Shown here: piece by piece, positions 53,055-61,402 of the stretch | Numbering within the stretch: position 1 is the first letter of the stretch | Layout: each line of letters starts with the position of its first letter | Source: Paraburkholderia sp. SOS3 | GTDB lineage: Bacteria; Pseudomonadota; Gammaproteobacteria; Burkholderiales; Burkholderiaceae | Direction of reading: 5' to 3' | DNA length: 64,000 nucleotides | NCBI RefSeq assembly: GCF_001922345.1 | Contig: NZ_CP018811.1 | Coordinates: 1,116,001-1,180,000 of the forward strand | Program-made: the position numbers and the translations under genes | The notes under the pieces: model-generated | What the model was told of the DNA's origin: nothing | The model's database searches: none | Seen by the model: the letters and a program-made list of their open reading frames with translations, nothing else

Positions 53055-53469
53055 GAACAACTCCTCGATTGAGTTGGTTGTGGTTAGCGGGTCGTGTGGG
53101 TGGCAGCCCATGCGGCCCGCGCTCTTTCTCCTTCCTGCTCTCCTTCTTCTCATTCCGTTTGCTACAGAAAGAACGTGTTCAACGTTCTTTAGCGATCCGA
53201 CATATTTTCAATCATCGGATCAACAAATGCAATGACGCGTTCAAGCTAAAGATGCACAAAACAGGCGAAGCTCACGCCCACCGCACATAGCAACCCGATT
53301 GCACAATCCCCCACGCAGCAAGAGAAATTAGCTGCTTAAGCCGCAATTCTTGTATTCCCCCGAAAAAGCTAAGAATCGTCCAATAGACGTTACCGACCGT
53401 GTCGCGTAATTTGTCGGGCTTGTCCCACTCAAGCTAACTAAAAACCGCATCTCTAAACGACAAACGTCC
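53055..53469. promoter_or_regulatory. Divergent leader between symE and vgrG (copy 2)
   Basis: Similar along most of its length to 40802-41230. The inverted repeat AAAGAACGT/ACGTTCTTT (53168-53190) has 9-base arms here; its loop differs from copy 1 while the arms are kept, a sign of selection for structure or a palindromic site. The block AAGCTAAGAATCGTCCAATAGACGT is shared. A GCTTG/CAAGC stem lies where copy 1 has its strong hairpin. It should carry the symE and vgrG promoters. Confidence 0.6.
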
Positions 53470-55821
53470 ATGGACAACGAATCGACACACTCTCACCGCC
53501 AGTACCGTCTCGACATCCCGCAAACCCCCAGCGCCGAAAAAGCCGACATCTACAGCTTCGAGGGCGAGCGCGCAATCGGAGAGCCGAGTCGCTACGTCAT
53601 CCGCTTCACGCATCCGAACCACGAGCTCTCACGCGCCGACTATCTCAACAAACCGGCATCGCTCGTCATCCAACCGCGACACGACCCGTTGCAAACGCGC
53701 GAGCCCGAACCGGAGCGCCGCGTGCAGGGCGTGATAACCCGTTTCACTCAACGGCAAAGCAGCCCCGACGAAACCACGTACGAGGTTGTATTGGAATCGC
53801 GCCTCGCGCTGCTACGCAACGCCCCGAAATGCCGCTTCTTTCTCGATGCGACTCTTCCGGAAATCATCGAGAAAATTCTGCGCGAACATCAGTTCGACAT
53901 GCTCATCGCGCGCTTCGATTTCACGCTGTACCGTCAATATCGAAAGCATGCGTTCGTCATGCAATGGGAAGAAGACGACCTGACCTTCATCACGCGCCTA
54001 TGCCGTCGCAGCGGAATATGGTTCGTCTGCGAGGAGGGCAAGCGTTGCGAAGTCGTGCGCTTCGCCGACGACCTCACGCACTACCGGCGCGATCCGAACC
54101 TGACCGTACCGTATCTGGAGTACAGCGGTATGAACAGCAACGGTGCGCAGTCCGTGCACACGCTGAAAATGCACGCGAAAACCATCCCCACGCGTTACGC
54201 GGTGCGCGCCTACAACTATCGCCAGGCATTCAAGCCTGTCGAGAGCACGAACCTGATTCGCGACGACCGCACAACCTACGGTGAAACGTATACATGGGGC
54301 ACGGCGCATCTGAACAACGAAGAGGCGCAACAGGAAGCGCTGCTGAGGCGCGAGGCCGCACTAGCGAGCCAGGTGATCTATGAAGGCAAGGGCGATATGC
54401 TGGACCTCGCGCCGGCGAGCGTCATCAAACTGTCCAACCGCGAATTGCCCGACGCGAAGCATGGCTTGCTCGCGGTACGCGTGAAATGCAGTGCCTCGCG
54501 CAGCAGTTCGTATCAGGTGGAGTTCACCGCGATTCCGTGCGATCGGCTCTACCGTCTGCCGTTGATGGAGCATACGTGGCCGCGAATTCACGGCACGATC
54601 ACCGGCACGATCGCGTCGCCGGGCGATTACAAGGAACCGTATATCGACGAGAACGGCGAGTACATCGTCAACCTTCACCTCGATCGCGACCAACGCGTTC
54701 CCGGCCTGAACAGCTGCCCGATGCGGCTCGCGAAGCCGTTTGCCGGCGCCGATGAAACGGGTTTCCACTTTGGCCTCGTCGAAAGAACGGAGGTCACGGT
54801 CGGCTTCCATCACGGCAATCCGGATATGCCGTACATCAGCCAGGTGCTTCACAACTCGCGCGCCCCAGACCCGATCGTATCGAAGCGGCGCTGGAACAGC
54901 CGCAGCACGTTACGCACGCGTTCGAACAATACCGTCGAGTTCGAAGACTGGCCCGACGAGGAACACATCAAGGTCGCCACCGAGCAGGGTAAGTCGCAGC
55001 TCAACCTCGGCTATACGGTGGACCGCAACCGCAAGTTCCGCGGCGAAGGATTCGAACTGCGTACCGATCTGAAAGGCTGCCTTCGGGCCGGCGGCGGCAT
55101 GCTGTTGTCAGCGGACATGCAGGAGCGCGCCATTGGCGAACAGACGGACATGGAAGCCGCGCTCAATCACTTCCGCACCACGCTTGCGCAAGCACAGGCG
55201 CTGGCGGATACCGCACGGGCCGCGCAGGCAGAGATCGCGGATGTGAAGGCGGAAAACCAGTGGCTTAAAGAAGAATTGGCGGACCTGAAAAAAGCCGTGA
55301 TCGCGCTGTCGGCGCCAGACGGTATTGGCTTGTCTACGCCAAGCCGGGTGCTGGTTGCGGCAGGTAAGGATATAAGCGCCGCAACGTCGTCCGCATTTAA
55401 CGTGAGCGCGATGAAGAATGTGGTGGTTGCCGCGGGCGGCATGTTGTCGGTGTTTGTTCATCGGCTCGGCATGAAATTCTTCGCTTCGCGCGGCAACATT
55501 GAAATCCAAGCTCAAAGCGACGAGATCAAAATCGCATCAAACAAGGATACAACCATCACCAGCAGCAACGGGAGTGTTGTGATCGAGGCGAAGGAGCAGC
55601 TGATCCTCAAATGCGGCGATTCGTATATCAGCCTCACACCTTCCGATATCGAAGACGGAACATCGCGCACTCGCACCTGGCGGGCGCGTAATTTCCACCG
55701 CCAAGACCCCGCGAGCATGCCGTCCGATTTGCCCGTGCTTCCTCAACCTGTAGGGACGGAGTGCGCGCGCAATGCGGGCAACGCTAGCGTCCCGTTCGTG
55801 CGTATTCGACGTGGCCTCTAA
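53470..55821 (+). CDS. vgrG: T6SS spike protein VgrG
   Basis: A 783-residue spike. The N-terminal gp27-like region starts HRQYRLDIPQTPSAEKADIYSFEGERAIGEPSRYVIRFTHP. The middle has the family segment YLEYSGMNSNGAQSVHTLK, and ~370-500 the gp5-OB region with WPRIHGTITGTIASPGDY and FGLVERTEVTVGFHHGNPDMPYISQVLHN. A heptad stretch (~560-610) follows, then a DUF2345-type beta-prism tail (GIGLSTPSRVLVAAGKDI). No toxin domain is fused. It leads cassette 2 (vgrG, adaptor, lipoproteins, lipase), so its cargo should be the Tle1-type enzyme. Confidence 0.93.
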   Translation: MDNESTHSHRQYRLDIPQTPSAEKADIYSFEGERAIGEPSRYVIRFTHPNHELSRADYLNKPASLVIQPRHDPLQTREPEPERRVQGVITRFTQRQSSPDETTYEVVLESRLALLRNAPKCRFFLDATLPEIIEKILREHQFDMLIARFDFTLYRQYRKHAFVMQWEEDDLTFITRLCRRSGIWFVCEEGKRCEVVRFADDLTHYRRDPNLTVPYLEYSGMNSNGAQSVHTLKMHAKTIPTRYAVRAYNYRQAFKPVESTNLIRDDRTTYGETYTWGTAHLNNEEAQQEALLRREAALASQVIYEGKGDMLDLAPASVIKLSNRELPDAKHGLLAVRVKCSASRSSSYQVEFTAIPCDRLYRLPLMEHTWPRIHGTITGTIASPGDYKEPYIDENGEYIVNLHLDRDQRVPGLNSCPMRLAKPFAGADETGFHFGLVERTEVTVGFHHGNPDMPYISQVLHNSRAPDPIVSKRRWNSRSTLRTRSNNTVEFEDWPDEEHIKVATEQGKSQLNLGYTVDRNRKFRGEGFELRTDLKGCLRAGGGMLLSADMQERAIGEQTDMEAALNHFRTTLAQAQALADTARAAQAEIADVKAENQWLKEELADLKKAVIALSAPDGIGLSTPSRVLVAAGKDISAATSSAFNVSAMKNVVVAAGGMLSVFVHRLGMKFFASRGNIEIQAQSDEIKIASNKDTTITSSNGSVVIEAKEQLILKCGDSYISLTPSDIEDGTSRTRTWRARNFHRQDPASMPSDLPVLPQPVGTECARNAGNASVPFVRIRRGL

Positions 55822-55834
55822 TTCCCAATTTCTA

Positions 55835-57187
55835 ATGTCATCGCCCTACGATGAACCGTTGCTTGAGCCGATCCGCGAGCAGTATGCCTCGTTCGAATCC
55901 ACGCATCCTTCCATGCGGCTCTATGCGTTGATCGACGCCCACGTGTTGTATTCCCCCTGGGCGCATGGCTTCCGCGGCCGTCTCCGTGGTATGCCGTGCT
56001 TCCCTTTGTACGGCGGCACGGGTCTCGATGATCTGTCGGAATCCGGCCCGGTGCTGATTGCTTGTCCGAAACCGGATGACGGCCACGCGCTGGGGTTTAT
56101 GCGTAGCGTGATGGAACTCGCGCTACGCGATTGCAGATTCGCTTCGTGGATATGGTCTACGCACGAAATCGAACCGCTTGTCGCGCATCTTCAAACATTG
56201 CTGCAGGCAAGACTCGGCCCTGACGGCGATGAAGTGTGGTTCCTGTTTTACCAGCCTGCCTATCTTGCGGTGCTTCATCGCTTGCTCTCGGACGAGGCGC
56301 GGGCCTATATGTTCGGCCCGTGTCTCGCGTGGTGGTGTATCGATTTTCGCCACGAGGTGATCAAGCTTGCTGGCGAGAATTTGCCGCTGCCAAAGGCGTG
56401 GGATGCGCTGCCGATACCGGAGCACGTGGCGAATGAACTGCAACGCGCCGGTTCGCTGATGCAAGTGCATGCGTGGCTGAAACGAGCGCGTCCGGAATTG
56501 CTCAATCGCCTGTTCCATACAAACAGGCAATTGCAACAGGTATCACCGCATGTCGAGCGTGCACTCGAATATGGCATTACGCGCAAGATCGATCTGTGTA
56601 CGTATGCGGCGTATGGACTGCTTTACGGCGAGCGATATGACGATCATCCGGCGTTGCAGGCAATCCTTAGCCGTGCGGGTACGTGCAAGACGACGCTGAT
56701 CGATGCGTATGCGGCGGCGGGTCCGAACGTGTGGGCAGAAGTGGCCGAGACCGCGAAGCAGCGCGCGGCCGAGGCCGCGATAGCCGCATACCAGCAAGAG
56801 ATACGTACGTCTAAAACAGCGACGGTGAAAGTCTGGCTCGTCAATGCTCGACATGCTCGGTTACGCAACGTGCAGATCTGGCTGATCGACGGATGTCGCT
56901 TCTTTTGCGCTTCGCTGGGAAACATTCAGGAAGCCTGGTCGAAATTCCTCGAGTGCGGGATGGAATTCGCGTCCGCAAGCATGCCGGTGCCGGGGGAGCG
57001 CGTCCAGGTGGGATGGTGGGAGCGCGGCGTGACCTATTGCGAAACGATCGTAAGAGGAGAACTGCCGCGCGCGGAAGGCGAGGGGCTCGCCATCGTGACG
57101 CTTCACTTCGATGGACGCGTCACCGTGAGCATGCATGCCGATCAGCCTGATCCAGCGCCGGAATGGTGGCGGTTGCAGCAGCCTTGA
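55835..57187 (+). CDS. DUF4123-type T6SS effector adaptor/chaperone
   Basis: A 450-residue cytoplasmic protein starting at the ATG 13 bases after vgrG. The first ~140 residues fit DUF4123 (RLYALIDAHVLYSP, GGTGLDDLSESGPVLIACPK, WSTHEIEPLVAHLQTLLQ, FLFYQPAYLAVLHRLLSDEARAYMFGPC split across the domain). DUF4123 proteins load specific effectors on VgrG. The C-terminal half (~230-450) is longer than in minimal adaptors and ends in a beta-rich part (VKVWLVNARHARLRNVQIWL, VTLHFDGRVTVSM) of unknown role. Its place between vgrG and the lipase predicts that it loads lipase 2. Confidence 0.82.
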   Translation: MSSPYDEPLLEPIREQYASFESTHPSMRLYALIDAHVLYSPWAHGFRGRLRGMPCFPLYGGTGLDDLSESGPVLIACPKPDDGHALGFMRSVMELALRDCRFASWIWSTHEIEPLVAHLQTLLQARLGPDGDEVWFLFYQPAYLAVLHRLLSDEARAYMFGPCLAWWCIDFRHEVIKLAGENLPLPKAWDALPIPEHVANELQRAGSLMQVHAWLKRARPELLNRLFHTNRQLQQVSPHVERALEYGITRKIDLCTYAAYGLLYGERYDDHPALQAILSRAGTCKTTLIDAYAAAGPNVWAEVAETAKQRAAEAAIAAYQQEIRTSKTATVKVWLVNARHARLRNVQIWLIDGCRFFCASLGNIQEAWSKFLECGMEFASASMPVPGERVQVGWWERGVTYCETIVRGELPRAEGEGLAIVTLHFDGRVTVSMHADQPDPAPEWWRLQQP

Positions 57188-57224
57188 CGGGGTGTGGGAT
57201 TTTTTCGACTGATAGGGGTGTTGA

Positions 57225-57737
57225 ATGAAACGGATTGTTTTGTTGCTGATTGGTGTGGGCATCGGGGCGCTGATGCCGGGCTGCAAATCTGCGGGTTCTG
57301 GCGAGGACGTGCTGGCGACTGCCTGGAGTGCGAACTACACCGAGGACTATATCTACGACTTCAGGATACGGAAGGTCTCGGGCAAGGACACCGGCCTTGA
57401 AGGTATTCAGGTTAAAGAGTTCTCGAGAGGCGGGACGGGATCGAGTGAGTGTTGCTCGACCATACCTCGCGTCGGGCAGCAGATCGAGATTGTGTGGCGC
57501 GTCGGTAATTACCGCGCCGCGGATACGGACATGAAGACGTTTAACAAGACCGTAGTCGTGACCGGAACAATGCCAAAGAAAACGCTGGAACACAGCGTTT
57601 TGATCGTGCGCTTCTTCCAGAACCATGAGGCGGAGGCCGAGTTGATACCGGGTGACGGCGATTTTGGTCCATCGAATCAGCGCATCGACAAGCTGTTCTT
57701 TGCCGTCCCGCGCGTGATGCGAGCGAAGGGGGAATGA
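57225..57737 (+). CDS. DUF3304-like lipoprotein, divergent subtype (cassette 2, first)
   Basis: A 170-residue lipoprotein (lipobox MPGC, Lys after Cys). It groups with the protein beside lipase 1 (42922), not with its four neighbours: ANYTEDYIYDF and TGLEGIQVKEFSRGGTG are shared with that gene, and its C-terminus (LDKLF-like IDKLFFAVPRVMRAKGE) is the most divergent of the set. Right after its stop lies a scar containing the opening of a lipase gene. So it was probably the immunity partner of a lost third lipase. Confidence 0.75.
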   Translation: MKRIVLLLIGVGIGALMPGCKSAGSGEDVLATAWSANYTEDYIYDFRIRKVSGKDTGLEGIQVKEFSRGGTGSSECCSTIPRVGQQIEIVWRVGNYRAADTDMKTFNKTVVVTGTMPKKTLEHSVLIVRFFQNHEAEAELIPGDGDFGPSNQRIDKLFFAVPRVMRAKGE

Positions 57738-57835
57738 CATGCAGGAATGAGTTGATGTGGGATTTGATCGCGCCGGACGGCGGTCCGGGTTCGCGGCTTG
57801 ATCAGTTGTTTTACGGTTGGCGCGTTATGCGCTAA
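57734..57835 (+). pseudogene. Deletion scar: lipase start joined to a lipoprotein end
   Basis: GGGGAATGACATGCAGGA here matches GGGGAATGACGATGCAGGA at the start of lipase 1 (43441-43459). The frame then runs at once into ELMWDLIAPDGGPGSRLDQL, FYGWRVMR and a stop, which is the C-terminus of a lipoprotein of the array. Everything between, a whole lipase and most of a lipoprotein, is missing. It records a third lipase/immunity unit removed by recombination. Confidence 0.78.
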
Positions 57836-57851
57836 ATGAGGGATTAAGGAA

Positions 57852-58364
57852 ATGAGGCGAATCGCTTGCCTATTGCTTTGTATTGGAACTATAGGACTGC
57901 TCTATGGCTGCGCGTCGACCAAATCGCAGGAATACGTGAGGGCATCCGTGTATGGACTGAACTACAGCGAAGACTATGTTTGGGATTTTTCGATTCTGAC
58001 GGAATCGGGCGAGCAGACAGGTATGGGTGGCTCCCGGGTACAAGAGTTCTCCAAAGGAGGTCTCAGTGGACTCGAGTGTTGTGCCTCAATTCCACGCGCT
58101 GGCCGGACCGTGATTGTTGAGTGGGAAGCGGGCGACCGCAAAGAAGCTGACGTGAACTGGAAGAGTTTCAGGAAAAAGGTGGTTGTGAGGGGCGAGGACT
58201 CGAGTGATCCGGACAAGTTGAACTCATTGGTTATTCGCTTCTTCCCCGGGCACGAGGTAGAAGCTGAACTGATATGTGAATCGACAGGATCTGATGCCAG
58301 ACCCAGCCCGCGGCGCGATCAGTTGTTTTATGGAAGCAGCGTTATGCGTCAAATGGGGGAGTAA
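57852..58364 (+). CDS. DUF3304-like lipoprotein (cassette 2, second)
   Basis: A 170-residue lipoprotein: signal MRRIACLLLCIGTIGLL, lipobox LYGC with Ala after Cys. Core motifs are LNYSEDYVWDFSIL, TGMGGSRVQEFSKGGLSGLECCA, NSLVIRFFPGHEVEAELICES and RRDQLFYGSSVMRQMGE. It is near-identical in long stretches to the next two array members, so it arose by tandem duplication. Three bases separate it from the next gene. Expected to sit at the outer membrane facing the periplasm and to bind Tle1-type lipases. Confidence 0.76.
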   Translation: MRRIACLLLCIGTIGLLYGCASTKSQEYVRASVYGLNYSEDYVWDFSILTESGEQTGMGGSRVQEFSKGGLSGLECCASIPRAGRTVIVEWEAGDRKEADVNWKSFRKKVVVRGEDSSDPDKLNSLVIRFFPGHEVEAELICESTGSDARPSPRRDQLFYGSSVMRQMGE

Positions 58365-58367
58365 GGA

Positions 58368-58880
58368 ATGAGACGAATTGCTTGCCTATTGCTCTGTATG
58401 GGGACCGTGGGGCTGCTCTACGGTTGCGTGTCCACCAAATCAAATGAATACGTAACCGCATCTGTGTACGGAGTGAACTACAGCGAAGACTATGTTCCGG
58501 ATTTTTCAATTCTGACCGAATCGGGTGAGCAGACAGGTATGGGCGGCTCCCGGGTTCAGGAGTTCTCCAAAGGGGGCCTCAGTGGACTTATGTGTTGCGC
58601 GCCGATTCCAAAGCCAGGTCGGTCCTTGATTGTCTCGTGGCACATCGGTGACCGCAAAGAAGGCGAAGCGAACTGGAAGAGTTTCAGGAAAACGGTAGTT
58701 GTCAGGGGGGAGGCCTCAAATGATCCGGACAAGATGAACTCACTGGTGGTTCGCTTCTTTCCCGGATACGAAGTAGAAGCCGAATTGATGTGTGAATCGA
58801 CAGGGCCTGATGCTGGTCCCAGCCCGCGACTTGATCAGTTGTTTTATGGACGCCGTGTTATGCGTCGAATGGGGGGCTAA
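58368..58880 (+). CDS. DUF3304-like lipoprotein (cassette 2, third)
   Basis: A 170-residue paralogue with lipobox LYGC and Val after Cys. It differs from the preceding gene mainly at the central segment (LMCCAPIPKPGRSLIVSWHIGD against LECCASIPRAGRTVIVEWEAGD), a region that may contact the lipase. The rest (VNYSEDYVPDFSIL, TGMGGSRVQEFSKGGLSG) is conserved. The concentration of differences in one segment suggests selection for different partners. Confidence 0.76.
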   Translation: MRRIACLLLCMGTVGLLYGCVSTKSNEYVTASVYGVNYSEDYVPDFSILTESGEQTGMGGSRVQEFSKGGLSGLMCCAPIPKPGRSLIVSWHIGDRKEGEANWKSFRKTVVVRGEASNDPDKMNSLVVRFFPGYEVEAELMCESTGPDAGPSPRLDQLFYGRRVMRRMGG

Positions 58881-58883
58881 GAA

Positions 58884-59393
58884 GTGAGACGAATTGCCTT
58901 TCTGTTGCTTTGTGTCGGAGCCTGTTTGCTCTGTGGATGCGCGTCAACGCGACCGAGCGGACACGTAACAGCATCTGTGTCAGCAGTGAACTACAGCGAA
59001 GACTATGTTCCGAGATTCTCCATTCTGACTGCATCTGGCGAGCCCACTGGAATAGGAGGTGTACAGGTTCAGGAATTTTCGAAGGGTGGCCTCAGCAGAG
59101 ATGAGTGCTGTGCGCTGGTTCCAGGCGCGGGACAAACCATGATTGTCGAATGGCGCGTCGGTCGCCGCGAAGACAGCGAACGGGAGTGGGGGAAATTTAG
59201 AAAATCGATTGTCGTTAGAGGCGAGACGTCAAGCGATCCGAAGTCGATGAACTATCTGGTCGTCCGCTTCTTTCCCGGACATGAGGTAGAGGCGGAGCTT
59301 ATGTGGGAGTCGATGAGGCCAGACGGTGAGCCAAGTCCGCGGCTTGATCAGCTGTATTACGGGCGACGGGTTATGCGGAAAATCGGAGATTAA
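58884..59393 (+). CDS. DUF3304-like lipoprotein (cassette 2, fourth)
   Basis: A 169-residue paralogue starting with GTG at 58884 (GTGAGACGAATTGCC). Lipobox LCGC, Ala after Cys. It is closer to the cassette 1 gene at 42366 than to its neighbours: SVSAVNYSEDYVP, LTASGEPTG against LTAAGERTG, CCALVPGAGQTMIVEWRVG against CCAPVPGAGQTMIVEWRVG. The two cassettes therefore exchange members. The remainder ends LDQLYYGRRVMRKIGD. Confidence 0.76.
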   Translation: MRRIAFLLLCVGACLLCGCASTRPSGHVTASVSAVNYSEDYVPRFSILTASGEPTGIGGVQVQEFSKGGLSRDECCALVPGAGQTMIVEWRVGRREDSEREWGKFRKSIVVRGETSSDPKSMNYLVVRFFPGHEVEAELMWESMRPDGEPSPRLDQLYYGRRVMRKIGD

Positions 59394-59396
59394 CGA

Positions 59397-59909
59397 ATGA
59401 GACGAATTGCTTTTCTCTTGCTTTGTATGGGGATCGTGGGACCCTTGTGCGGTTGCGCGTCTACGAAATCAAATGGCTACGTAACGGCATCCGTATACGG
59501 AGTGAACTACAGCGAAGACTATGTTCCCGATTTTTCGATTCTGACCGAATCCGGCGAGCAGACTGGTATGGGGGGCTCGCGGGTTCAGGAATTTTCTGAA
59601 GGAGGCCTCAGTGGAGAGGTGTGTTGTGCGCCGATTCCAAAGCCGGGTCGGACCACGACCGTCTCATGGCGCGTTGGTGGTCACAAAGAACCTGAAGCGA
59701 ACTGGAAGCATTTCAGGAAAACCGTCGTTGTGAGGGGAGAAGCCTCGAATGATCCAGACAAGGTTAACTCGCTGGTCGTTCGCTTTTTCCCCGGCCACGA
59801 GGTGGAGGCTGAACTGATTTGTGAATCGACAGGGCCGGATGCGAGACCGAGCCCGCGGCGCGATCAGCTGTTTTATGGGCGCCTCGTTATGCGTCAAATG
59901 GGGGACTAG
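59397..59909 (+). CDS. DUF3304-like lipoprotein adjacent to lipase 2, probable cognate Tli1
   Basis: A 170-residue lipoprotein (lipobox LCGC, Ala after Cys), last of the array and two bases from the lipase 2 start, so it is the best candidate for the direct inhibitor of lipase 2. It is close to the 58368 gene (SVYGVNYSEDYVPDFSILTE shared; CCAPIPKPGR shared) and not to the subtype beside lipase 1, which implies that the two lipases are inhibited by different lipoprotein subtypes. Confidence 0.79.
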   Translation: MRRIAFLLLCMGIVGPLCGCASTKSNGYVTASVYGVNYSEDYVPDFSILTESGEQTGMGGSRVQEFSEGGLSGEVCCAPIPKPGRTTTVSWRVGGHKEPEANWKHFRKTVVVRGEASNDPDKVNSLVVRFFPGHEVEAELICESTGPDARPSPRRDQLFYGRLVMRQMGD

Positions 59910-59911
59910 GA

Positions 59912-61402
59912 ATGCAAGACTGGCTCACTGATAGTCCGATGTCCTTCTTGGCATCAATGAAGACCGCGACGCAGCTTCATGCAGAGGAATTCATGACTTG
60001 TGCGACTTGCGAACAGCGACCGTGGTTTTCCTTCTTCTTCGATGGAACAGGCAATAGTCAATATATCGACGGACCAAAGCAGAAGATGTCGAATATCGCC
60101 CGTTTGGCCGTAGGGCACGTTCAGGATAAAGGAACGCTTATTAGGCATCGATACTATCCAGGCGTAGGGACTGCACTCAACGTTACCGATTCGACCTGGT
60201 GGGAAAAGGTTCGCGATAGTGAGGTACTAGGGGCAGGTGCCGGAGTTGGTTGCGATGCGCGATTGATACGGGCGCTGACTGATTTCGAAAACGGTCTTTT
60301 ATTGAACCGTAAAGTAACCCGTATCGACGTCGCCGTATTCGGCTTCTCGCGTGGCGCAACGCTCGCACGAGCCTTCGTGAACCGGGTACTCGACCAATGC
60401 AAGATGAAAGACGGGGTCCCTCACTGGCCGTGTCATACAGCGCTCGACGGCGAATCCGCGCCATTGCACATCCGCTTCCTCGGCTTGTTCGATACCGTCG
60501 AATCAATCGGCCTGCCCGCTCATAACCTGTCGGACTTGCGCTTACGCATACCCGATCAAGTAGAGCGATGCGTGCATCTGGTTGCGGGGCATGAGTTGCG
60601 CGCCTGCTTCCCGCTGACGTCTGTCGGAAATGGTAGTGCTCGTTGCGAGGAGATCGTTCTGCCTGGCGTCCACTCCGACGTCGGCGGGGGATATCAACCT
60701 GACGAGCAGGGGCGCTCTGACTCGCTCGGGCGCATTGCGTTGAATCGCATGCGTCTTGAGGCTGCGATCAGCGGCGTACCGTTTATCGCTCCGACGCTGG
60801 CGGACCAAGGCGTTAAAGACCTGTTCGAATACGACGCGAACGTAAAAGCACTGTTTGACGAATACATGAGTGCGGTGAACGCAACCGGCACCTTAGAACA
60901 GCAGCTCTTCGCCCACATGCGCCTTTACTACGGCTGGCTAAAGGTTCGCTTTGGCCGCAACCCATGCGAGCTCTACAAAGACGCCTGCTCAACGAATCCG
61001 GAGATCAACGCGCAGTTGCAGCGGATCCAGCAGTTTCATGAACGCATGAAAGTAGACGCGGACACTCTGAACTGGAGAGCCTACCTCACGCAGTTGTGGC
61101 AAACCGACCGGCCTGCATACGACCGCACGATTGCTACCGCGGGCGGCGACACGGTGGCAAACCGTCCTCTATCAGCGGCAGAGCAAGCGTATTGGGAAGC
61201 ATGGCTCAATCCGCCCACGCTCTCGCGCAACCTGGTTAGTTTCTTCGACCTGTACGTGCACGATTCGCGCGCCGGATTCCTGAACATAGACAGCAGTGGC
61301 TATCTAAGGCCTCGCCGCGTTAGCGAGCCACCTTCCGCTAGCCCAGCGATACCTCAATTGCCGTCCACCCGCACACCCCAACCAACCTTATCAGCATCAT
61401 GA
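59912..61402 (+). CDS. Tle1-type T6SS phospholipase effector (DUF2235), copy 2
   Basis: A 496-residue paralogue of the lipase at 43452. It has PWFSFFFDGTGNS, nucleophile elbow GFSRG (Ser ~146), LFDTVESIGLPAHNLSDLRL and HSDVGGGYQPDEQGRS. Residues 66-135 differ from copy 1 (AVGHVQDKGTLIRHRYYPG), while ~140-470 are nearly the same, and the C-terminus is 18 residues longer (ASPAIPQLPSTRTPQPTLSAS-like tail). With VgrG and the DUF4123 adaptor upstream it is a complete deliverable effector, acting on membrane phospholipids in the target periplasm. Its last codons overlap the next gene (ATGA). Confidence 0.9.
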   Translation: MQDWLTDSPMSFLASMKTATQLHAEEFMTCATCEQRPWFSFFFDGTGNSQYIDGPKQKMSNIARLAVGHVQDKGTLIRHRYYPGVGTALNVTDSTWWEKVRDSEVLGAGAGVGCDARLIRALTDFENGLLLNRKVTRIDVAVFGFSRGATLARAFVNRVLDQCKMKDGVPHWPCHTALDGESAPLHIRFLGLFDTVESIGLPAHNLSDLRLRIPDQVERCVHLVAGHELRACFPLTSVGNGSARCEEIVLPGVHSDVGGGYQPDEQGRSDSLGRIALNRMRLEAAISGVPFIAPTLADQGVKDLFEYDANVKALFDEYMSAVNATGTLEQQLFAHMRLYYGWLKVRFGRNPCELYKDACSTNPEINAQLQRIQQFHERMKVDADTLNWRAYLTQLWQTDRPAYDRTIATAGGDTVANRPLSAAEQAYWEAWLNPPTLSRNLVSFFDLYVHDSRAGFLNIDSSGYLRPRRVSEPPSASPAIPQLPSTRTPQPTLSAS

